Origin: Carex sylvatica
Lineage: Eukaryota > Streptophyta > Magnoliopsida > Poales > Cyperaceae
Length of the DNA stretch: 33,146 bases
Assembly: GCA_964058845.1 (NCBI GenBank)
Contig: CAXKVR010000334.1
Span: 1 to 33,146, forward strand
Direction: 5' to 3'
A model generated the notes under the pieces. The model did not search any database. It saw only the letters and a list, made by a program, of their open reading frames with translations, and was not told the origin of the DNA. Shown here in pieces: positions 31,904 through 33,146 of this stretch (position 1 is the first letter of the stretch; every line of letters begins with the position of its first letter). The position numbers and the translations under genes were made by a program.

Positions 31904-32631
31904 CTGCAAATAAACCATTATAAAAATAGAGTCGGGAATCAATATGTAAAAATTGTACAGTACCAGTTTTTGGATGTCATATTGCTTCAGTATTGGTCTC
32001 ATAGGATAATATTGGATGGTCATGAATGCTAGATATGCAATTGAATGGTACCATGAATGCTAGATATGGCATGAAACAGTTAACATGAATAAATTAAAAT
32101 TAGTCTTGATATGCTTGCAAAAATGATGCTTTGTTTATATTTTCAAAGCAGCCCCTATGTTTCTCATAATTTAACATAGGGTTCGGACCCCATTTTCTTA
32201 TCCTCTGAGTTAACCTCACAATAACCTTTATAACACTACAAGAAATAAATACCATGGACACACCTTCAAAAGCAGCAAATTAAGACATATACCCAGCAAA
32301 ACTAGTAAAGCATCATGAAATATGAATAGTTCATACTTGTGAATTAATGTTTTACAAATTAAATATTACTTTACCTTGGTTCATGACTGAAATATATTTA
32401 CAAAAGGAATCCTTTTACCATTGAAAATTATTTGATGGTTTGAAGTGGTTATTCAAGATATTTGAGGTTTGCAGGGGTAAACACCATAACAACCATCAAT
32501 CAGCCTTGCATTATACATCAAATGGCATTTTAATCCGAGCATAATAACCAAGCTTTGGTAAGAATACTACTTTTGATTTTCACTTGGGAGTTTCATCAAA
32601 CACCTTGCATTCTCTCATACACAGTAATCAC
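31904..32631 (-). other. Likely 5'-UTR intron of the GRF gene
   Basis: AT-rich sequence between a donor (ctctctcag|gtgatt, minus strand) and the acceptor ttatttgcag. Length is about 728 bp. No coding signal. Confidence 0.4.
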
Positions 32632-32800
32632 CTGAGAGAGACGGGAAAAGGGGCGGGCGTAGGAGAAGAGTTTAGCAATCTAGGGTTCACGCGATCTAGC
32701 GTTGTCGCTCGAGAGTATCTGAGGCGGTGGGAGAGATTGAAGGAAGAGAAGAGAAGGTTTGGTGGAGCTGCTTCTGGTGTTTTAGGCGATTTGGGGAAGA
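32632..32800 (-). other. Putative untranslated first exon of the GRF gene
   Basis: On the minus strand this is C/T-rich leader-like sequence (cttctcttctcttccttcaa), contains a telo-box-like gaaccctag, and ends in a consensus donor at 32,632. The transcription start is guessed at about 32,800-32,830. The plus-strand frame through this region is its shadow. Confidence 0.4.
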
Positions 32801-32832
32801 CAAGTAACTATGGATTTGGGGATCGCATCCTC

Positions 32833-32983
32833 TGAGATATCTCAAACTTTGATCTGTTTTTATGGAAAATCCCAACCGTTGAAGCACATTCTTCGCGAAT
32901 CTGAAAGCACACATAAAACTGTCCCAGCGCTATCCCTTCCTGAGCACCGTAAAAGTCAGACACGCAAATGTTGAGATATCTCA
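32833..32983. promoter_or_regulatory. Pair of identical 12-bp palindromes in a putative promoter
   Basis: TGAGATATCTCA, a perfect palindrome, occurs at 32,833-32,844 and again at 32,972-32,983, 139 bp apart. Both are just upstream of the putative minus-strand leader of the GRF gene. Repeated palindromes in a promoter position fit binding by a dimeric transcription factor, which I cannot name. Confidence 0.4.
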
Positions 32984-33012
32984 GATAATGCACAGACGCG
33001 ATTTGGGGTTTT

Positions 33013-33030
33013 AGCGGGAAGATTCCCGCT
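33013..33030. promoter_or_regulatory. E2F-like inverted repeat
   Basis: AGCGGGAA-ga-TTCCCGCT is a perfect 8-bp inverted repeat with a 2-base spacer. Each arm contains TTCCCGC, close to the E2F/DP consensus TTTSSCGC. It lies about 200 bp upstream of the putative transcription start of the minus-strand GRF gene. Regulation by E2F is inference only. Confidence 0.35.
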
Positions 33031-33146
33031 GATCTACAACAGTTTTGTTTTATTTTGAAAAATATTATGAAAATGATACAAAACAAAATTAGGCAGCAAA
33101 TCATTCGAAAAAAAATTAAAAAGTATATTTTCAAACTTTTTGCATT
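33031..33146. other. AT-rich window end
   Basis: Poly-A/T-rich sequence with no feature. The minus-strand open frame across 32,808-33,134 is made of promoter sequence and is not credible. Confidence 0.5.

Noticed and set aside
32174..32195. Telomere-like or tRNA-like motif agggttcggacccc
   Set aside because: It is a single short inverted motif without A/B boxes or a cloverleaf, and there is no repeat of the telomere unit.
32584..32835. 83-codon plus ORF
   Set aside because: It overlaps the putative minus-strand leader and promoter and its codon pattern is that of a reversed C/T-rich leader.

Overview
The window looks like nuclear DNA of a flowering plant, most likely a eudicot. It is AT-rich, has plant-type GT-AG splice junctions, and carries remnants of plant gene families: a strigolactone-type carotenoid cleavage dioxygenase (CCD8), an IQ67-domain (IQD) protein, an FBD/LRR F-box protein, a plant aspartokinase and an LNK-like protein. 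I cannot name the species. No prokaryotic operon, rRNA, tRNA or CRISPR array was seen.

Layout. (1) 1-9.6 kb is a graveyard of gene fragments on both strands: one aspartokinase exon (365-457, +), the C-terminal part of an IQD31/32-like protein (1856-2566, -), a CCD8 exon with stops and a lost iron ligand (3651-4390, +), a frameshifted F-box/FBD gene (about 6240-7367, +) and a broken LNK-like 3' end (9198-9559, -). A 197-199 bp direct repeat (546-744 and 4458-4654) brackets the IQD and CCD8 pieces. (2) 9.6-11.55 kb has no recognised gene and ends in a GC-richer stretch with CpGs. (3) 11,552-26,297 is one head-to-tail satellite array with a monomer of about 228 bp and about 65 copies. Most monomers carry a 19-bp dyad, GCACAAC-gagca-GTTGTGC. 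The array has dimeric higher-order structure (two alternating subtypes, 456 bp), larger segmental duplications, and more diverged monomers at both ends. A degenerate partial monomer (26,361-26,486) lies beyond a short unrelated insert. (4) 26.5-33.1 kb is low-copy DNA. It holds a 74-bp tandem duplication, a possible small exon on the minus strand (27,826-27,886), a diverged 102-bp duplication, and a small minus-strand gene with a GRF-type zinc-finger motif (31,733-31,903). That gene has an apparent 5'-UTR exon near 32,632-32,800 and a palindrome-rich putative promoter (32,833-33,030).

How the parts relate. I see no set of genes working as one pathway. The protein-coding remnants come from unrelated processes (amino-acid synthesis, calmodulin signalling, strigolactone synthesis, F-box proteins, clock coactivators) and most are broken. 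Together with the satellite, this suggests a heterochromatic or pericentromeric-type region that accumulates gene fragments, perhaps by Helitron- or MULE-like capture. The least ordinary signals are the dyad in the satellite and its stepwise loss, the nested satellite architecture, an excess of a CTGGTAC/GTACCAG motif in the non-satellite DNA, and paired 12-bp palindromes beside an E2F-like palindrome upstream of the GRF gene.
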